Of a DNA stretch of 64,000 nt, positions 26,054 to 36,467 are shown in pieces. The stretch lies in NCBI GenBank assembly GCA_030652995.1, contig JAUSAG010000035.1:1-64000 (forward strand), in the 5' to 3' direction. Under the pieces are notes generated by a model. The model saw only the letters and a list, made by a program, of their open reading frames with translations. It had not been told where the DNA came from and made no database searches. Within the stretch, counting starts at the first letter, position 1. Every line of letters begins with the position of its first letter. The position numbers were made by a program, and so were the translations under genes. The DNA comes from Methylotenera sp. (GTDB lineage Bacteria; Pseudomonadota; Gammaproteobacteria; Burkholderiales; Methylophilaceae).

Positions 26054-26779
26054 ATGGCGGGTCATAGTAAGTGGGCAAATATTCAACACCGTAAGGGTCG
26101 TCAAGACGCAAAACGCGGTAAAATTTTTACCAAAATCATTAAAGAAATTACGGTATCAGCCCGCTTAGGCGGTGGTGATGCCGACATGAATCCGCGCTTG
26201 CGTGCAGCAGTTGCATTGGCAAAAGAAGAAAACATGCCATCCGACAACATCACGCGCGCCATTAAAAAAGGGACGGGCGAATTAGAAGGTGTGAACTACG
26301 AAGAAATTCGCTATGAAGGTTACGGCATTAACGGCGCGGCCATTATTATTGACTGCTTAACCGATAATAAACAACGCGCAGTGGCTGATGTGCGCCATGC
26401 GCTGACAAAGTTTGGTGGCAATTTAGGGACTGATGGTTCGGTTGCTTTTATGTTTAAACACTGCGGTAGCCTAGTGTATGAGCCAGGCACTAATGAGGAT
26501 AAAGTGATGGAAGCGGCACTTGAGGCTGGCGCCGAGGATGTGGTGACAAACGACGATGGCAGTATTGAAGTGATTACACCACCTAGTGACTTTATTGCAG
26601 TTAAAGAAACATTGGAAGCGGCTGGTTTAAAAGCCGTGCTGGCGGAAGTGACCATGAAAGCACTCAACGAAGTAGAGTTTACTGGTGATGATGCTGTGAA
26701 AATGCAAAAAATCTTGGATGCACTGGAAGATTTAGATGACGTGCAGGATGTATATACGACAGCTGTGATGGAAGATTAA
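26054..26779 (+). CDS. yebC: YebC/PmpR family DNA-binding regulatory protein
   Basis: A 241-residue protein with the invariant start [20 protein letters not shown] and the acidic C-terminal domain. YebC proteins bind DNA as transcription factors in some species, and recent work links relatives to relieving ribosome stalling at prolines. The start at 26054 gives the family N-terminus. It comes just before ruvC, the standard yebC-ruvC order. Confidence 0.95.
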   Translation: MAGHSKWANIQHRKGRQDAKRGKIFTKIIKEITVSARLGGGDADMNPRLRAAVALAKEENMPSDNITRAIKKGTGELEGVNYEEIRYEGYGINGAAIIIDCLTDNKQRAVADVRHALTKFGGNLGTDGSVAFMFKHCGSLVYEPGTNEDKVMEAALEAGAEDVVTNDDGSIEVITPPSDFIAVKETLEAAGLKAVLAEVTMKALNEVEFTGDDAVKMQKILDALEDLDDVQDVYTTAVMED

Positions 26780-26819
26780 CGAAACAAATGCTGATGCCTA
26801 AAATATTTTTGGAAATGAT

Positions 26820-27386
26820 TTGAGCGTCATCAGAATCCTCGGCATTGACCCAGGCTTGCGCCTTACCGGCTTTGGTGTGATTGAAAAAATCGGTGAAAAA
26901 ATCACCTACGTTGCCAGTGGCACTATTAAAACGGCGAGTGGCAAAAAAAGTAAAATTGAAGGCGAGGCAGAGCGTGAAGAGCTTCCGGCACGACTAAAAA
27001 TTATTTTAGACGGTTTGTTTGAGGTGATTGATACATACCAGCCCAATCAAGTGGCGGTTGAGAAGGTGTTTGTGAATGTGAATCCGCAATCAACACTATT
27101 GCTGGGGCAGGCACGTGGCGCGGCGATTAGTGCGGCGGTAATCCGACATTTATCCGTGGCTGAATACACAGCGTTACAAGTCAAGCAGGCAGTGGTGGGT
27201 AACGGGCATGCACAAAAAGAACAAGTGCAGGAAATGGTAAAGCGCTTACTTAATTTGCCCGCAACGCCTAAGCCAGACTCGGCGGATGCGTTAGCCTGTG
27301 CAATTTGCCATGCGCACGGCGGGCAGGGGCTGGGTCGAATGGCCACCGCAGGTTATCGCGTTAAAGGCGGGCGCCTTGTCGGATGA
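26820..27386 (+). CDS. ruvC: RuvC, Holliday junction resolvase
   Basis: Cuts four-way junctions after RuvAB branch migration. The 188-residue product shows the first catalytic Asp in [15 protein letters not shown], the Glu in [13 protein letters not shown], and the last Asp pair in [16 protein letters not shown], as required. The start is TTG at 26820, behind GGAAATGA; no ATG is available near the N-terminus. Its last four bases overlap the next gene (ATGA). Confidence 0.95.
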   Translation: MSVIRILGIDPGLRLTGFGVIEKIGEKITYVASGTIKTASGKKSKIEGEAEREELPARLKIILDGLFEVIDTYQPNQVAVEKVFVNVNPQSTLLLGQARGAAISAAVIRHLSVAEYTALQVKQAVVGNGHAQKEQVQEMVKRLLNLPATPKPDSADALACAICHAHGGQGLGRMATAGYRVKGGRLVG

Positions 27387-28330
27387 ATCGTTCAGTATTC
27401 GAGCCAACACTGGCGAATTTCTCTAATCCATTTTTACGTTATTTTGCCGCTACCCGACCGGCATTTTTAGTGGCAACCTTAGCCGCATGTTTATTAGGGC
27501 AAGCCGGCGCAATTTACTCTGGCATCCAAATTCAACCGTTAACAGCAGTCTTGACTGTGTTGCTTGCATTGATAGTACATGCAGGGGTGAATGTAATTAA
27601 CGATTATTTTGATGCACTCAATGGCACAGATGCTAGCAATACTGAGCGTTTATATCCATTTACTGGCGGTAGTCGCTTTATTCAAAACGGAATACTCACG
27701 CCAAAGCAAATAGCGCATTTTGGTTATTTGTTACTGGGCATGACGACTGTTGGTGGACTATGGTTATCTTGGCAAGTTGGCTCTGGTTTATTGTTAGTCG
27801 GTGCTGCTGGAACGTTCCTTGGCTGGGCGTATTCCGCAGTTCCGTTGCGACTAAATAGTCGAGGGTTAGGTGAGTTGTGTGTATTGCTCGGATTTTTGGC
27901 GATTGCCGTCGGTTCTGATTACGTGCAGCGGCAGACATTCTCGTTTCAGCCGTATATTGTTGGGATGCCCTACGCTTTATTGGTGACTAGTTTGCTTTAT
28001 ATCAATCAGTTTCCCGATCGCGAAGCAGATGCGATGGCAGGAAAGCGCAATCTCGTTGTTAGATTACCTTCGGCATCAGCTGTTTGGGGGTATTTATTAT
28101 TAGTGGGTATAGCTGTGATTTGGTTATTAGCAATGGCTCAGCTTGATAAGTTGCCTGTGTTGGCGCTACTTTCTGTATTGCCGCTGGTATTTTCTTTGTG
28201 TGCATTCTGGATTTTGCGGCAATTTTTTGCGCAGCCATCGCAATTATTACCCGCAATCAAGTGGACGCTTGCCAGTATGTTAAGTCATGCGCTATTGTTA
28301 GTCATTATCTTATTATGGAAGTCGCAATGA
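27383..28330 (+). CDS. UbiA-family prenyltransferase (MenA-like)
   Basis: A 315-residue membrane enzyme with about eight to nine helices. The two Asp-rich prenyl-diphosphate motifs are [11 protein letters not shown] near residue 75 and [15 protein letters not shown] near 212, so it should attach a polyprenyl chain to an aromatic or quinone precursor. It resembles the MenA/UbiA-like branch more than 4-hydroxybenzoate UbiA, but the acceptor is uncertain. It is inserted between ruvC and ruvA with ATGA overlaps on both sides, so it is translated with the repair genes. Confidence 0.82.
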   Translation: MNRSVFEPTLANFSNPFLRYFAATRPAFLVATLAACLLGQAGAIYSGIQIQPLTAVLTVLLALIVHAGVNVINDYFDALNGTDASNTERLYPFTGGSRFIQNGILTPKQIAHFGYLLLGMTTVGGLWLSWQVGSGLLLVGAAGTFLGWAYSAVPLRLNSRGLGELCVLLGFLAIAVGSDYVQRQTFSFQPYIVGMPYALLVTSLLYINQFPDREADAMAGKRNLVVRLPSASAVWGYLLLVGIAVIWLLAMAQLDKLPVLALLSVLPLVFSLCAFWILRQFFAQPSQLLPAIKWTLASMLSHALLLVIILLWKSQ

Positions 28331-28908
28331 TTGGTCGCCTAAACGGAACACTACTTGAAAAAACCCCGCCTTTAGTTTTAATAGATTGCAACGGTGTGGG
28401 TTATGAATGTGAAGTGCCGATGAGCACTTTTTATAATTTGCCCGCTGTAGGCGAAAAAGTAGTGATGTTGACGCATTTTGTGGTGCGTGAAGACGCCCAG
28501 CTACTATATGGCTTTGGCAGTCACCAAGAGCGTGCCACGTTTAGGCAATTACTTAAAGTGAACGGCATTGGTGCTAAATCCGCACTTTCTATACTAAGCG
28601 GCTTATCTATTGATGAGCTAGTGCAGGCGGTTGCCTTGCAAGAAACTACTATGCTCACGCGTGTGCCTGGCGTAGGTAAAAAAACTGCTGAACGTTTATT
28701 GCTAGAATTAAAAGATAAGTTCACGATTGATGGTGTGGCTGCGATGAATGCAAACCAGCCAAAATCTGCCAGTAGCGATGTGCTTAATGCGTTATTGGCA
28801 TTAGGTTACAATGAGCGCGAAGCGCTGGCCGCAGTGAAACAGTTGCCATCAGATGTCATGGTGGCTGATGGTATTCGTCAGGCATTAAAATTATTGTCAA
28901 AGGCGTAA
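28327..28908 (+). CDS. ruvA: RuvA, Holliday junction branch-migration subunit
   Basis: Binds four-way junctions and loads RuvB. The 193-residue protein has the OB-fold domain I ([20 protein letters not shown]), two helix-hairpin-helix motifs ([18 protein letters not shown] and [18 protein letters not shown]), and the C-terminal UBA-like domain that contacts RuvB. The start at 28327 gives the normal N-terminus, although the frame is open further upstream; it overlaps the prenyltransferase stop. Confidence 0.96.
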   Translation: MIGRLNGTLLEKTPPLVLIDCNGVGYECEVPMSTFYNLPAVGEKVVMLTHFVVREDAQLLYGFGSHQERATFRQLLKVNGIGAKSALSILSGLSIDELVQAVALQETTMLTRVPGVGKKTAERLLLELKDKFTIDGVAAMNANQPKSASSDVLNALLALGYNEREALAAVKQLPSDVMVADGIRQALKLLSKA

Positions 28909-28914
28909 AAAATC

Positions 28915-29970
28915 ATGATTAATACCAACCAAATATCGCGTATTGCCTTAATTGCGTTACTGATTATTGGTTGTATTTTTGTGCTATATCCATTCATGGC
29001 TGCAGTGCTTTTTGCGGCTGTTATTTGCGTATTTACCTGGCCACTTTATCAGCGCGTATGGCGGCAACTTGGCAGGCGAGATACTTTGGCAGCCATCACT
29101 ATGACGCTCCTGCTGTTAGTTGCTTTGATATTGCCTATGGCGTACCTCGTGATGAATCTTGCAGATTCAGCCACAATTTTGCTTGATGAAGCACAAACCA
29201 CCTTGCAGAATTTGCAACCCTTTGCACCGGAATGGATAAAGAATTTACCCTTGGTTGGTTCTCAGTTGGCTGAGTTTTGGCAGCGTGCCGCTGTTAGCCA
29301 TGAAGAATTGATGCGCTTGCTCAGCCAGTATTCAGAGCCTATGCGCAAGTTTATGCTGCAAGGTGTACAGCTAGTAATGGGCGGATTTTTGCAATTACTA
29401 CTGGTAGTATTTGTTGCCTTCTTTTTCTATCGTGACGGAGCCTATCTGGCTAAAATTGTTGTAGCAATTTTGCGTAGGTTAGGCGGCGAGCTAGGCGAAG
29501 AGATGCTACAACTCTCTTGTAACACTGTTAAAGGTGTGATGCTGGGTATTTTTGGCACAGCCTTGGCGCAGGCTACAGTTGCCTTATTTGGTTTTTGGCT
29601 TGCAGGCGCGCCGCTGCCGCTGTTGTTGACATTGGCTACTTTTTTCCTATCGGTGGTTCCAGTTGGCCCGCCACTGATTTGGGGGGGGGCCGCGCTTTGG
29701 CTTTATAATCATGGCGACCATGGCTGGGCGATTTTCTTAGCACTTTATGGCTTGCTGGCGATTAGCAGTGTCGATAACTTAGTAAAGCCGATTTTAATTA
29801 GCCACTCTTCTCACTTGCCATTATTGTTAGTAGTGCTGGGTGTGCTAGGTGGCGCGCTGGCTTTTGGCTTTATCGGGATTTTTTTAGGACCAACATTGTT
29901 AGCGGTTGGTTTAACGCTCATTACCCATTGGGTCGCGTTACAAAATAAGAGGTTGGATGAAGGTTTATGA
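28915..29970 (+). CDS. AI-2E family transporter (PerM-like permease)
   Basis: A 351-residue membrane protein with about seven to eight helices and the family core [22 protein letters not shown] near residue 245. The family is named for proposed autoinducer-2 export but includes Na+/H+ antiporters and PerM-like proteins of unknown role. It lies between ruvA (6 bases before) and ruvB (ATGA overlap). Codons for Trp-Gly-Gly-Ala near residue 256 contain an uninterrupted run of nine G (29681-29689), a slippage-prone site. Confidence 0.87.
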   Translation: MINTNQISRIALIALLIIGCIFVLYPFMAAVLFAAVICVFTWPLYQRVWRQLGRRDTLAAITMTLLLLVALILPMAYLVMNLADSATILLDEAQTTLQNLQPFAPEWIKNLPLVGSQLAEFWQRAAVSHEELMRLLSQYSEPMRKFMLQGVQLVMGGFLQLLLVVFVAFFFYRDGAYLAKIVVAILRRLGGELGEEMLQLSCNTVKGVMLGIFGTALAQATVALFGFWLAGAPLPLLLTLATFFLSVVPVGPPLIWGGAALWLYNHGDHGWAIFLALYGLLAISSVDNLVKPILISHSSHLPLLLVVLGVLGGALAFGFIGIFLGPTLLAVGLTLITHWVALQNKRLDEGL

Positions 29971-31004
29971 TAGAAACTGATCGTTTAATTGCGCCTGATA
30001 GTGTCAGTCCGCAAGAAGAGGCATTAGAGCGCGCACTTCGTCCTAAAGTGCTGGATGAATATATCGGGCAAGAAAAAGCACGCGCACAGCTGGAAATTTT
30101 CATCAACGCCGCACGTGGCCGTAGCGAGGCGCTGGATCATGTGTTGTTATTTGGTCCGCCTGGTTTAGGTAAAACGACATTAGCGCATATTATTGCCAAA
30201 GAAATGGGCGTGAACATGCGCCAGACTTCAGGCCCGGTGTTAGAGCGGGCGGGTGATTTAGCCGCGTTACTCACTAACCTTGAGCCGAATGATGTCCTGT
30301 TTATTGATGAGATTCATCGCTTATCCCCCGTGGTTGAAGAAATTTTATATCCCGCGATGGAAGATTACCGTCTGGATATTATGATCGGCGAAGGACCAGC
30401 CGCACGTAGTGTGCGACTTGATTTACCACCCTTCACTTTAGTAGGTGCCACCACGCGGGCAGGCATGCTGACTAATCCACTGCGTGACCGTTTTGGCATT
30501 GTGTCGCGTCTGGAGTTTTATACCTCAGAAGAACTCGGCCGCATCGTACAGCGCTCTGCAGGCTTGCTGGAAGTAGAGATGGTGGATACAGGCGCACTCG
30601 AAATAGCAAGGCGCTCACGCGGCACTCCGAGAATTGCCAACCGTTTATTACGTCGCGTGCGCGACTACGCCCAAGTGAAAGCCGATGGAAGAGTCAGCGC
30701 GGAGATTGCTGATGCTGCGCTTAAAATGCTGGATGTTGATAGCTTGGGCTTTGATGTGATGGATAGAAAACTACTACTTGCCGTGCTGGAGAAATTTGGC
30801 GGCGGCCCAGTTGGGTTGGATAACCTAGCTGCAGCCATTGGCGAAGAACGCGACACCATTGAAGATGTGCTGGAGCCGTATTTAATTCAGCAGGGTTACT
30901 TGATGCGCACCCCACGCGGACGTGTGGCAACCAGTCAATCGTATCAGCATTTTGGCTTGCCTATTCCTAAGGCTTTGGCGAGCGGTGAGTTGTGGCAGGG
31001 TTGA
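29967..31004 (+). CDS. ruvB: RuvB, Holliday junction branch-migration helicase
   Basis: AAA+ motor of branch migration. The 345-residue protein has Walker [13 protein letters not shown] near residue 55, Walker [12 protein letters not shown], sensor 1 VGATTRAG, and the winged-helix C-terminus ([18 protein letters not shown]). It starts inside the stop of the AI-2E gene (ATGA), so its translation depends on that gene being read to the end. Confidence 0.97.
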   Translation: MIETDRLIAPDSVSPQEEALERALRPKVLDEYIGQEKARAQLEIFINAARGRSEALDHVLLFGPPGLGKTTLAHIIAKEMGVNMRQTSGPVLERAGDLAALLTNLEPNDVLFIDEIHRLSPVVEEILYPAMEDYRLDIMIGEGPAARSVRLDLPPFTLVGATTRAGMLTNPLRDRFGIVSRLEFYTSEELGRIVQRSAGLLEVEMVDTGALEIARRSRGTPRIANRLLRRVRDYAQVKADGRVSAEIADAALKMLDVDSLGFDVMDRKLLLAVLEKFGGGPVGLDNLAAAIGEERDTIEDVLEPYLIQQGYLMRTPRGRVATSQSYQHFGLPIPKALASGELWQG

Positions 31005-31008
31005 ATAT

Positions 31009-31428
31009 ATGTCTTTAGATCAGTTTCACTGGCCAGTCCGCGTCTATTACGAAGATACCGATGCAGGTGGCGTGGTTTATCACTCAAATTACTTGAACTT
31101 TATGGAGCGCGCACGCACTGAATGGTTGCGTGCTTTGGGGTTTGAGCAAACGAAAGTTAAAGAGTCGCTAGGTGTCATTATTGTGGTGCACAGCTTATCT
31201 ATCGCGTTTAAAAGCCCCGCGTATTTTAATGATTTACTTGATATACATTGCAATGTCGCTAAAATCGGGCGTGGTAGCATTGAGTTAGCGCAAACCATTA
31301 CGCGTAATGGTGTACTGCTAATTAACGCGCATGTGAAGGCTGCTTTTGTAAATGCGGCGACTTTTAAGCCGGTGGGGATTCCGCCTAATATTAAAGAGGC
31401 GATGTTGCAAGAATTTGAGCACGATTAA
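31009..31428 (+). CDS. ybgC: YbgC, acyl-CoA thioesterase of the Tol-Pal locus
   Basis: A 139-residue hot-dog thioesterase with the signature VRVYYEDTDAGGVVYHSNYL, including the catalytic Asp. It hydrolyses acyl-CoA or acyl-ACP esters at the membrane and is nearly always first in the tol-pal cluster. The ATG at 31009 lies 4 bases after the ruvB stop; the longer frame upstream lies inside ruvB and is not used. Confidence 0.94.
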   Translation: MSLDQFHWPVRVYYEDTDAGGVVYHSNYLNFMERARTEWLRALGFEQTKVKESLGVIIVVHSLSIAFKSPAYFNDLLDIHCNVAKIGRGSIELAQTITRNGVLLINAHVKAAFVNAATFKPVGIPPNIKEAMLQEFEHD

Positions 31429-31511
31429 ATTTAGTACGCTGGAAATACAAATAGAGAAGTCTATAAGCGTAGTATGAAATTGTCGTGCAGTGGATTAAAA
31501 GTGGAGAAGTT

Positions 31512-32186
31512 ATGAACGCAAGCAGTGATATGTCATTTTTTACGTTAATTATGGGCGCAAGCCTGCCGGTGCAACTGGTGATGCTGATTTTAATCAGCAC
31601 CTCCTTGTTTTCATGGTGGTACATTTTTATTAAAGTGGCCACGATCAAGCGCGCTGAACGCGATGCTGAAGATTTTGAAAACACCTTTTGGACTGGCGGC
31701 GATTTAAATAAATTGTACGATGGCATTGCTGCCAGTCGGCGTAAACCACAAGGGATGGCCAGCATATTTGAAGCGGGCTTTAAAGAGTGCGCACGCCACA
31801 AACAACAGGGTCGTATGGAAGTTTCAGACGTCATGGAGGGCGCGCGTCGCGCGATGCGTGCAGCTTACAATCGTGAGATGGATGAGCTGGACGCACATCT
31901 ACCATTTTTAGCATCAGTGGGCTCGGTAAGCCCATACATCGGCTTGTTTGGTACGGTCTGGGGTATCATGAACGCATTTAGAGGCTTGTCTAACGTAGCA
32001 CAAGCCACACTTAGCCAAGTGGCGCCTGGTATTGCCGAGGCTTTAGTCGCCACCGCCATCGGCTTGTTTGCGGCAATTCCAGCAGTCATTGCTTATAATC
32101 GTTTTGCGAGTTCGGTCGATAGACTTTCTGTGCGCTATGAAAGCTTTATGGAAGAGTTCACCAACATTTTGCAACGTAAATCATAA
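31512..32186 (+). CDS. tolQ: TolQ, proton-channel subunit of the Tol-Pal system
   Basis: ExbB/TolQ family protein of 224 residues with three membrane helices. The paired helix motif is LASVGSVSPYIGLFGTVWGI near residue 135. With TolR it energises TolA for outer-membrane constriction during division. The ATG at 31512 behind GGAGAAG is chosen over a GTG at 31485. It is followed 12 bases later by tolR. Confidence 0.96.
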   Translation: MNASSDMSFFTLIMGASLPVQLVMLILISTSLFSWWYIFIKVATIKRAERDAEDFENTFWTGGDLNKLYDGIAASRRKPQGMASIFEAGFKECARHKQQGRMEVSDVMEGARRAMRAAYNREMDELDAHLPFLASVGSVSPYIGLFGTVWGIMNAFRGLSNVAQATLSQVAPGIAEALVATAIGLFAAIPAVIAYNRFASSVDRLSVRYESFMEEFTNILQRKS

Positions 32187-32198
32187 GGGCAGAACGCG

Positions 32199-32597
32199 AT
32201 GTCACGTACTCGTAAACGCCGCCTGATGAACCAGATCAACGTTGTGCCTTATATTGACGTTACCTTGGTGCTGCTCGTTATTTTTATGGTGACGGCGCCG
32301 ATGACTAACCCAGGCGTGGTGGACTTGCCTGGTGCTGGGCACAGTTTGAATCAACCAAAGTTGCCGCCAGTGGTGGTTACAGTGAAAAAAAATGGCAGTA
32401 TCGAGTTTGAGAGTAAATCCATGCAGCGTGATGAGCTACTGCTGACTGTGCGCGCAACATTAGCAAAATCGCCTGAGCGTACAGTGGTGATTGCCGCTGA
32501 TAAAAACGTGAAATATGAAGATGTTATCGGCGTGATGGACTTATTGAAGAGTAACAAAGTAGATAAAGTGGGGCTTTTGTTAAAGCCCGCGCCATAA
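32199..32597 (+). CDS. tolR: TolR
   Basis: ExbD/TolR family protein of 132 residues. The single membrane helix carries the proton-linked Asp in VVPYIDVTLVLLVIFM, followed by a periplasmic domain (RTVVIAADKNVKYEDVIGVM). It works with TolQ and TolA. The cytoplasmic lead is basic (MSRTRKRRLMNQIN). Confidence 0.96.
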   Translation: MSRTRKRRLMNQINVVPYIDVTLVLLVIFMVTAPMTNPGVVDLPGAGHSLNQPKLPPVVVTVKKNGSIEFESKSMQRDELLLTVRATLAKSPERTVVIAADKNVKYEDVIGVMDLLKSNKVDKVGLLLKPAP

Positions 32598-32628
32598 GGT
32601 TTTAATTCAAAAATTCATTGTTAATTTA

Positions 32629-33435
32629 ATGTTACGACAACGCGAAAATCCAGACTCTTTCAAAGCGGGTGCACTCTCTATCAGCGTGCATGTGGTGTTG
32701 TTGGGCGCATTGCTAATTTCATTCAATTGGAAAACTACACATCCAGTCAGTATTGCGAACGTTGAGTTGTGGGATAGTCTGCCAGCTGTGACCGTGCAAA
32801 AACCTTTAATAATACCTGAGCCAATAGAACAGCCGTTGGTGCAACCAAAACCAGTGGTGAAGGAGGTTGTAAAACCTGAGCCGGTCATTGAGCCTGAGCC
32901 AAAAGCTCTGGTGGACATTGTGATTAAGAAAAAGTCGGTTGAGAAACCAGTTGAAAAAGAAAAACCAAAAGAAGTTAAAAAGCCAGATGCGCTGGCTGAA
33001 CTGCAAAAAAAATTGGTGCAGGACGAGTTACAAAAACCTCAAAAACAACCTAGCAATGATGCATTAAAAAAACTGCAACAAGAGAGCCTCAGTGAAGATA
33101 AAGCGGAAGGTGACCAAAAAAACTTAGCGGCAAAAGCTGCCGCTAATACAGGTGTAACCGGAGAATTTACCAATAAAATTAAAGCTAAAATTCGTGGCAA
33201 TGTGAATAAAACCCTATGCGGTGATGGTAATCCAGAGCTGAAATTTGAAATCGGCTTACTCCCTACAGGTCAATTATCTGGCAATCCTAAACTGGTTAAA
33301 TCAAGTGGTAATGCCGCCTGTGATGATGCGGTAGAGCGTGCCATTATGGCTTCGGAGCCATTGCCAGTGCCGACCGATACATCGTTATTCTCGCAGTTTA
33401 GGAACTTAAAGCTAACATTTCGCCCTAACGATTAA
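32629..33435 (+). CDS. tolA: TolA
   Basis: Periplasm-spanning link of the Tol system, 268 residues. It has a membrane anchor near residues 18-38 (LSISVHVVLLGALLISF), a Pro/Glu/Lys/Val-rich then Lys/Gln-rich rod (residues about 60-165), and a C-terminal TonB-like domain with two cysteines (LCGDGNPEL and GNAACDDAVERA). The rod is short compared with the long Ala-rich helix of enterobacterial TolA, as usual in Betaproteobacteria. Confidence 0.93.
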   Translation: MLRQRENPDSFKAGALSISVHVVLLGALLISFNWKTTHPVSIANVELWDSLPAVTVQKPLIIPEPIEQPLVQPKPVVKEVVKPEPVIEPEPKALVDIVIKKKSVEKPVEKEKPKEVKKPDALAELQKKLVQDELQKPQKQPSNDALKKLQQESLSEDKAEGDQKNLAAKAAANTGVTGEFTNKIKAKIRGNVNKTLCGDGNPELKFEIGLLPTGQLSGNPKLVKSSGNAACDDAVERAIMASEPLPVPTDTSLFSQFRNLKLTFRPND

Positions 33436-33581
33436 ACTCACGTTGATGAGGTGGGTGAGCTTCTATTTGCTGATTGATTTGTAATTAATTGTAACTACTA
33501 TGGCATATACGTGAGTTTTTAGTAGAATTCACGCAATGTTTTGTAAAATTAAATCTCTTGTTTAAAGACATCAAGTCACTT

Positions 33582-34892
33582 ATGAATAAACTGCTAAATA
33601 AATTACGGCCAGTCTTACTTTTTATTATTTCGTTATTTGCATCGCTGGCAATTTCCCCTGCAAATGCAGCGTTGGAAATTGAAATTAGCGGCGGTAGTGC
33701 ACAGCAAATCCCTATTGCGGTTGTTCCTTTTGGAAGCTCGGTAGCCGGTCAATCTAGCAATGCCACGCAAGTAGGCAATATTATTGGTGCAGATTTACGC
33801 CGTAGCGGGTTATTTCGCGTGTTAGAAACCGGTGGTGTTGTTAACCGCCCTACGGATATTAACCAAGTTAAATATGCAGAATGGGCAGCATTGCAAGCAC
33901 AGGCTTTGGTAGTGGGCAGCGTTGAAGCGTTACCGGGCAATCGTTTAAAAGTAAGTTTTAAGTTGGCGGATGTGTTGAAGCAAACGCAACTCGCGGGCAT
34001 GGAATACAACATTGCGCCAAATCAATTAAGAATGACCGCACATAAAATTGCCGATGTCATTTATCAAAAGCTCACAGGTGAGGCGGGTATTTTTGCTAGC
34101 CGTATCGCTTATATCAATAAATCTAAAGGGCGTTATACTTTACAGGTAGCAGATGCTGATGGCGAAAATCCACAAACGGTAGTGTCATCCAACGAGCCGA
34201 TTATTTCACCCGCTTGGTCGCCTGATGGTAGCAAAATTGCCTATGTTTCTTTTGAAAAGAAAAAGCCGATTATTTTTGTGCAGTCACTCATGACTGGTCA
34301 ACGGTTGACACTGGCTAATTTTAAGGGCAACAACAGTGCACCAGCATGGTCACCCGATGGTAGCAAATTGGCGATTGTACTTACACACGCTGCCAATTCT
34401 CAGGTTTACACTATCAACGCCGACGGCACCGGGCTTAAACAGCTGACTAAAAGTAGCGCAATTGATACCGAGCCGACTTGGTCACCCGATGCAAAATGGA
34501 TTTATTTTAGTTCAGACCGTGGCGGTCGCCCGCAAATTTATAAAGTATCCTCTATCGGTGGTGAGGCACAACGTGTCACCTTTGAAGGAACTGGCAATTT
34601 AAGCCCGCGTTTTTCACCTGATGGGAAGTTCTTAGTGATGATCCGTAATGATGGTGGCAAATACCGTGTGGCATTGCAGGATTTAACGAATGGCCAAGTG
34701 CAATTGCTGAGCGAAGGTGGGCTAGATGAGTCACCAAGTTTTGCACCTAATGGCCGTGTGTTACTATATGCAACTCGCGTAGGTGGGCGTGGCGCCTTGG
34801 CGGCGGTGTCGTCAGATGGCCGTGTGAAACAGCGTTTGAGTGAGTCTGGTGGCGATGTGCGCGAGCCAGCATGGGGACCATTATTGAATTAG
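33582..34892 (+). CDS. tolB: TolB
   Basis: Periplasmic beta-propeller that binds Pal and TolA. The product from ATG 33582 is 436 residues, with a signal peptide (LLFIISLFASLAISPANA), an N-terminal alpha/beta domain, and WD-like propeller repeats seen as SPAWSPDGSKIAYVS, APAWSPDGSKLAIVL, EPTWSPDAKWIYFSS and similar blocks. A TTG at 33558 would add eight residues before the signal and is less likely. Confidence 0.96.
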   Translation: MNKLLNKLRPVLLFIISLFASLAISPANAALEIEISGGSAQQIPIAVVPFGSSVAGQSSNATQVGNIIGADLRRSGLFRVLETGGVVNRPTDINQVKYAEWAALQAQALVVGSVEALPGNRLKVSFKLADVLKQTQLAGMEYNIAPNQLRMTAHKIADVIYQKLTGEAGIFASRIAYINKSKGRYTLQVADADGENPQTVVSSNEPIISPAWSPDGSKIAYVSFEKKKPIIFVQSLMTGQRLTLANFKGNNSAPAWSPDGSKLAIVLTHAANSQVYTINADGTGLKQLTKSSAIDTEPTWSPDAKWIYFSSDRGGRPQIYKVSSIGGEAQRVTFEGTGNLSPRFSPDGKFLVMIRNDGGKYRVALQDLTNGQVQLLSEGGLDESPSFAPNGRVLLYATRVGGRGALAAVSSDGRVKQRLSESGGDVREPAWGPLLN

Positions 34893-34940
34893 ATGTATGA
34901 TTGACCGTAGTAAACTAAATTTTTTAAAAGGAGAACGACG

Positions 34941-35516
34941 ATGAACAAGGGAATGTTTAATAAAAAACTAGTAGGTAGCTTGGTGCTTGCTGTATTGCTA
35001 TCTGCGTGTAAAAGTACGCCGATGGTAGATAAGCCAGCTGGTGTGGAGGATAAGAGTCCGAGTTCATCAAGCGTTACGCAACCTGCTGATGGCAGTGCAG
35101 ATACATCAGGCGTGAAAGAAGTAGTCATTGATAGTAATGCAAATAATGGTAACAACCCACTCAATGACCCAAACAATATTTTATCAAAACGTAACATTTA
35201 CTTTGATTTTGATAGCGATGCTGTTAAAGCTGAGTTCCGTCCATTAATTGAAGCGCATGCAAAATATTTGGTTGCTAATGACAATGCTAAATTGATTTTG
35301 CAAGGTAATGCCGATGAGCGTGGTACACGTGAGTACAACTTGTCGTTAGGTCAACGCCGCTCCGTTTCGGTTAAAAAATCATTTAACCTGCTTGGCGTGC
35401 AAGATAAGCAAATTGAAACCGTAAGTTTTGGTGAAGAAAAAGCGACGCCTAATTGTGCTGATGAAAATTGCCATCAAGCAAATCGCCGTGTAGATGTCGT
35501 TTACGCGAACGAGTAA
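34941..35516 (+). CDS. pal: Pal, peptidoglycan-associated lipoprotein
   Basis: Outer-membrane lipoprotein anchoring the membrane to peptidoglycan. The 191 residues show a lipobox (LAVLLSACKS, lipidated Cys near 22), a Ser/Asn-rich linker to about residue 85, and an OmpA-C domain (NIYFDFDSDAVKAEF, LQGNADERGTREYNLSLGQR) with the Asp and Arg that bind diaminopimelate. The linker is somewhat longer than in E. coli Pal. Confidence 0.96.
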   Translation: MNKGMFNKKLVGSLVLAVLLSACKSTPMVDKPAGVEDKSPSSSSVTQPADGSADTSGVKEVVIDSNANNGNNPLNDPNNILSKRNIYFDFDSDAVKAEFRPLIEAHAKYLVANDNAKLILQGNADERGTREYNLSLGQRRSVSVKKSFNLLGVQDKQIETVSFGEEKATPNCADENCHQANRRVDVVYANE

Positions 35517-35536
35517 TTTAGGGTAGTAAAAACAAA

Positions 35537-36352
35537 ATGATGAAAAAACTGATTCTGGCTGGTTTAATTTTAACGGCACAATTATTTTCTATAAGTAGCC
35601 ATGCGGCGTTATTTGATGACACTGAGGCGCGTAAGAAAATACTGGAGCTGGAAAAGTCCATGCAAAGCCAGAGTCAGGCATCACAAGCAATGCAAGCCGA
35701 GTTGAGCCGACGTTTGAGTGCTCTCGAGGCTATTGTAAAAAATGGCTTGGCAGATACGCAAGCCCAAATTGAGGTTTTGAAGCAAGAGAATGCGAGATTA
35801 AAAGGTGAGCTAGAGCTGGCAAACCACAATGTGGATGCTACGCAACAGCGTCAAAAAGATTTATATACCGATATCGATGCGCGTTTGCGTCAATTAGAAG
35901 CGGCACCCGTAGCGGTGGCGGCACAACCTGACTTAGTGGCGGCGACGCTTGTGACGGTGGATAAAAATTCGCAAGAATATCAATTGTTAGAACTTGCCAA
36001 TGGTTTGTCAAAAGAATCTAAACATAAAGAGGCTTTTAATGCTTATGATAAATTTGTGAAGGATTACCCCAATAGCGCGTTTGCGGCTGATGCTATTTAT
36101 GGATTGGGTTATTCGCAATTTGCATTAAAGAATTATAAATCTGCTATTGCTACACAACAAAAATTATTGGATACGCATGTTGAAAGTCCATTAGTGCCTG
36201 ATGCTATGTTGAGTATGGCCAATAGCCAAATTCAATTGGGTTTGGTGCCGGGGGCTAAAAAAACGTTGCGTGATTTAATTGCTAAATTCCCTAATAGTGA
36301 CGTCACGCCAACCGCGCAGAAACGTTTAAAAGCATTAGAAGCAATTAGGTAA
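35537..36352 (+). CDS. cpoB: CpoB (YbgF), Tol-Pal coordinator with TPR repeats
   Basis: Periplasmic protein of 271 residues linking the Tol machine to peptidoglycan synthesis at division. It has a signal peptide (LILAGLILTAQLFSISSHA), an N-terminal coiled coil for trimerisation (residues about 30-115), and C-terminal TPR repeats (YDKFVKDYPNSAFAADAIYG onward). It ends the tol-pal operon; a terminator follows 60 bases later. Confidence 0.94.
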   Translation: MMKKLILAGLILTAQLFSISSHAALFDDTEARKKILELEKSMQSQSQASQAMQAELSRRLSALEAIVKNGLADTQAQIEVLKQENARLKGELELANHNVDATQQRQKDLYTDIDARLRQLEAAPVAVAAQPDLVAATLVTVDKNSQEYQLLELANGLSKESKHKEAFNAYDKFVKDYPNSAFAADAIYGLGYSQFALKNYKSAIATQQKLLDTHVESPLVPDAMLSMANSQIQLGLVPGAKKTLRDLIAKFPNSDVTPTAQKRLKALEAIR

Positions 36353-36413
36353 TCTATCAGAGAACATTAACTTAAGCTTGGCGCAGGCTTAAACTAGCGC
36401 ATGTTTTTAAGTT

Positions 36414-36448
36414 AAAATAGCGCCAATACAAGTTGGCGCTATTTTTTT
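36414..36448 (+). terminator. Terminator after cpoB
   Basis: Perfect 13-bp stem AAAATAGCGCCAA / TTGGCGCTATTTT with a 6-base loop and a T8 run, just upstream of queE. Confidence 0.93.
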
Positions 36449-36467
36449 ATACTGCGCAAAATATCAA

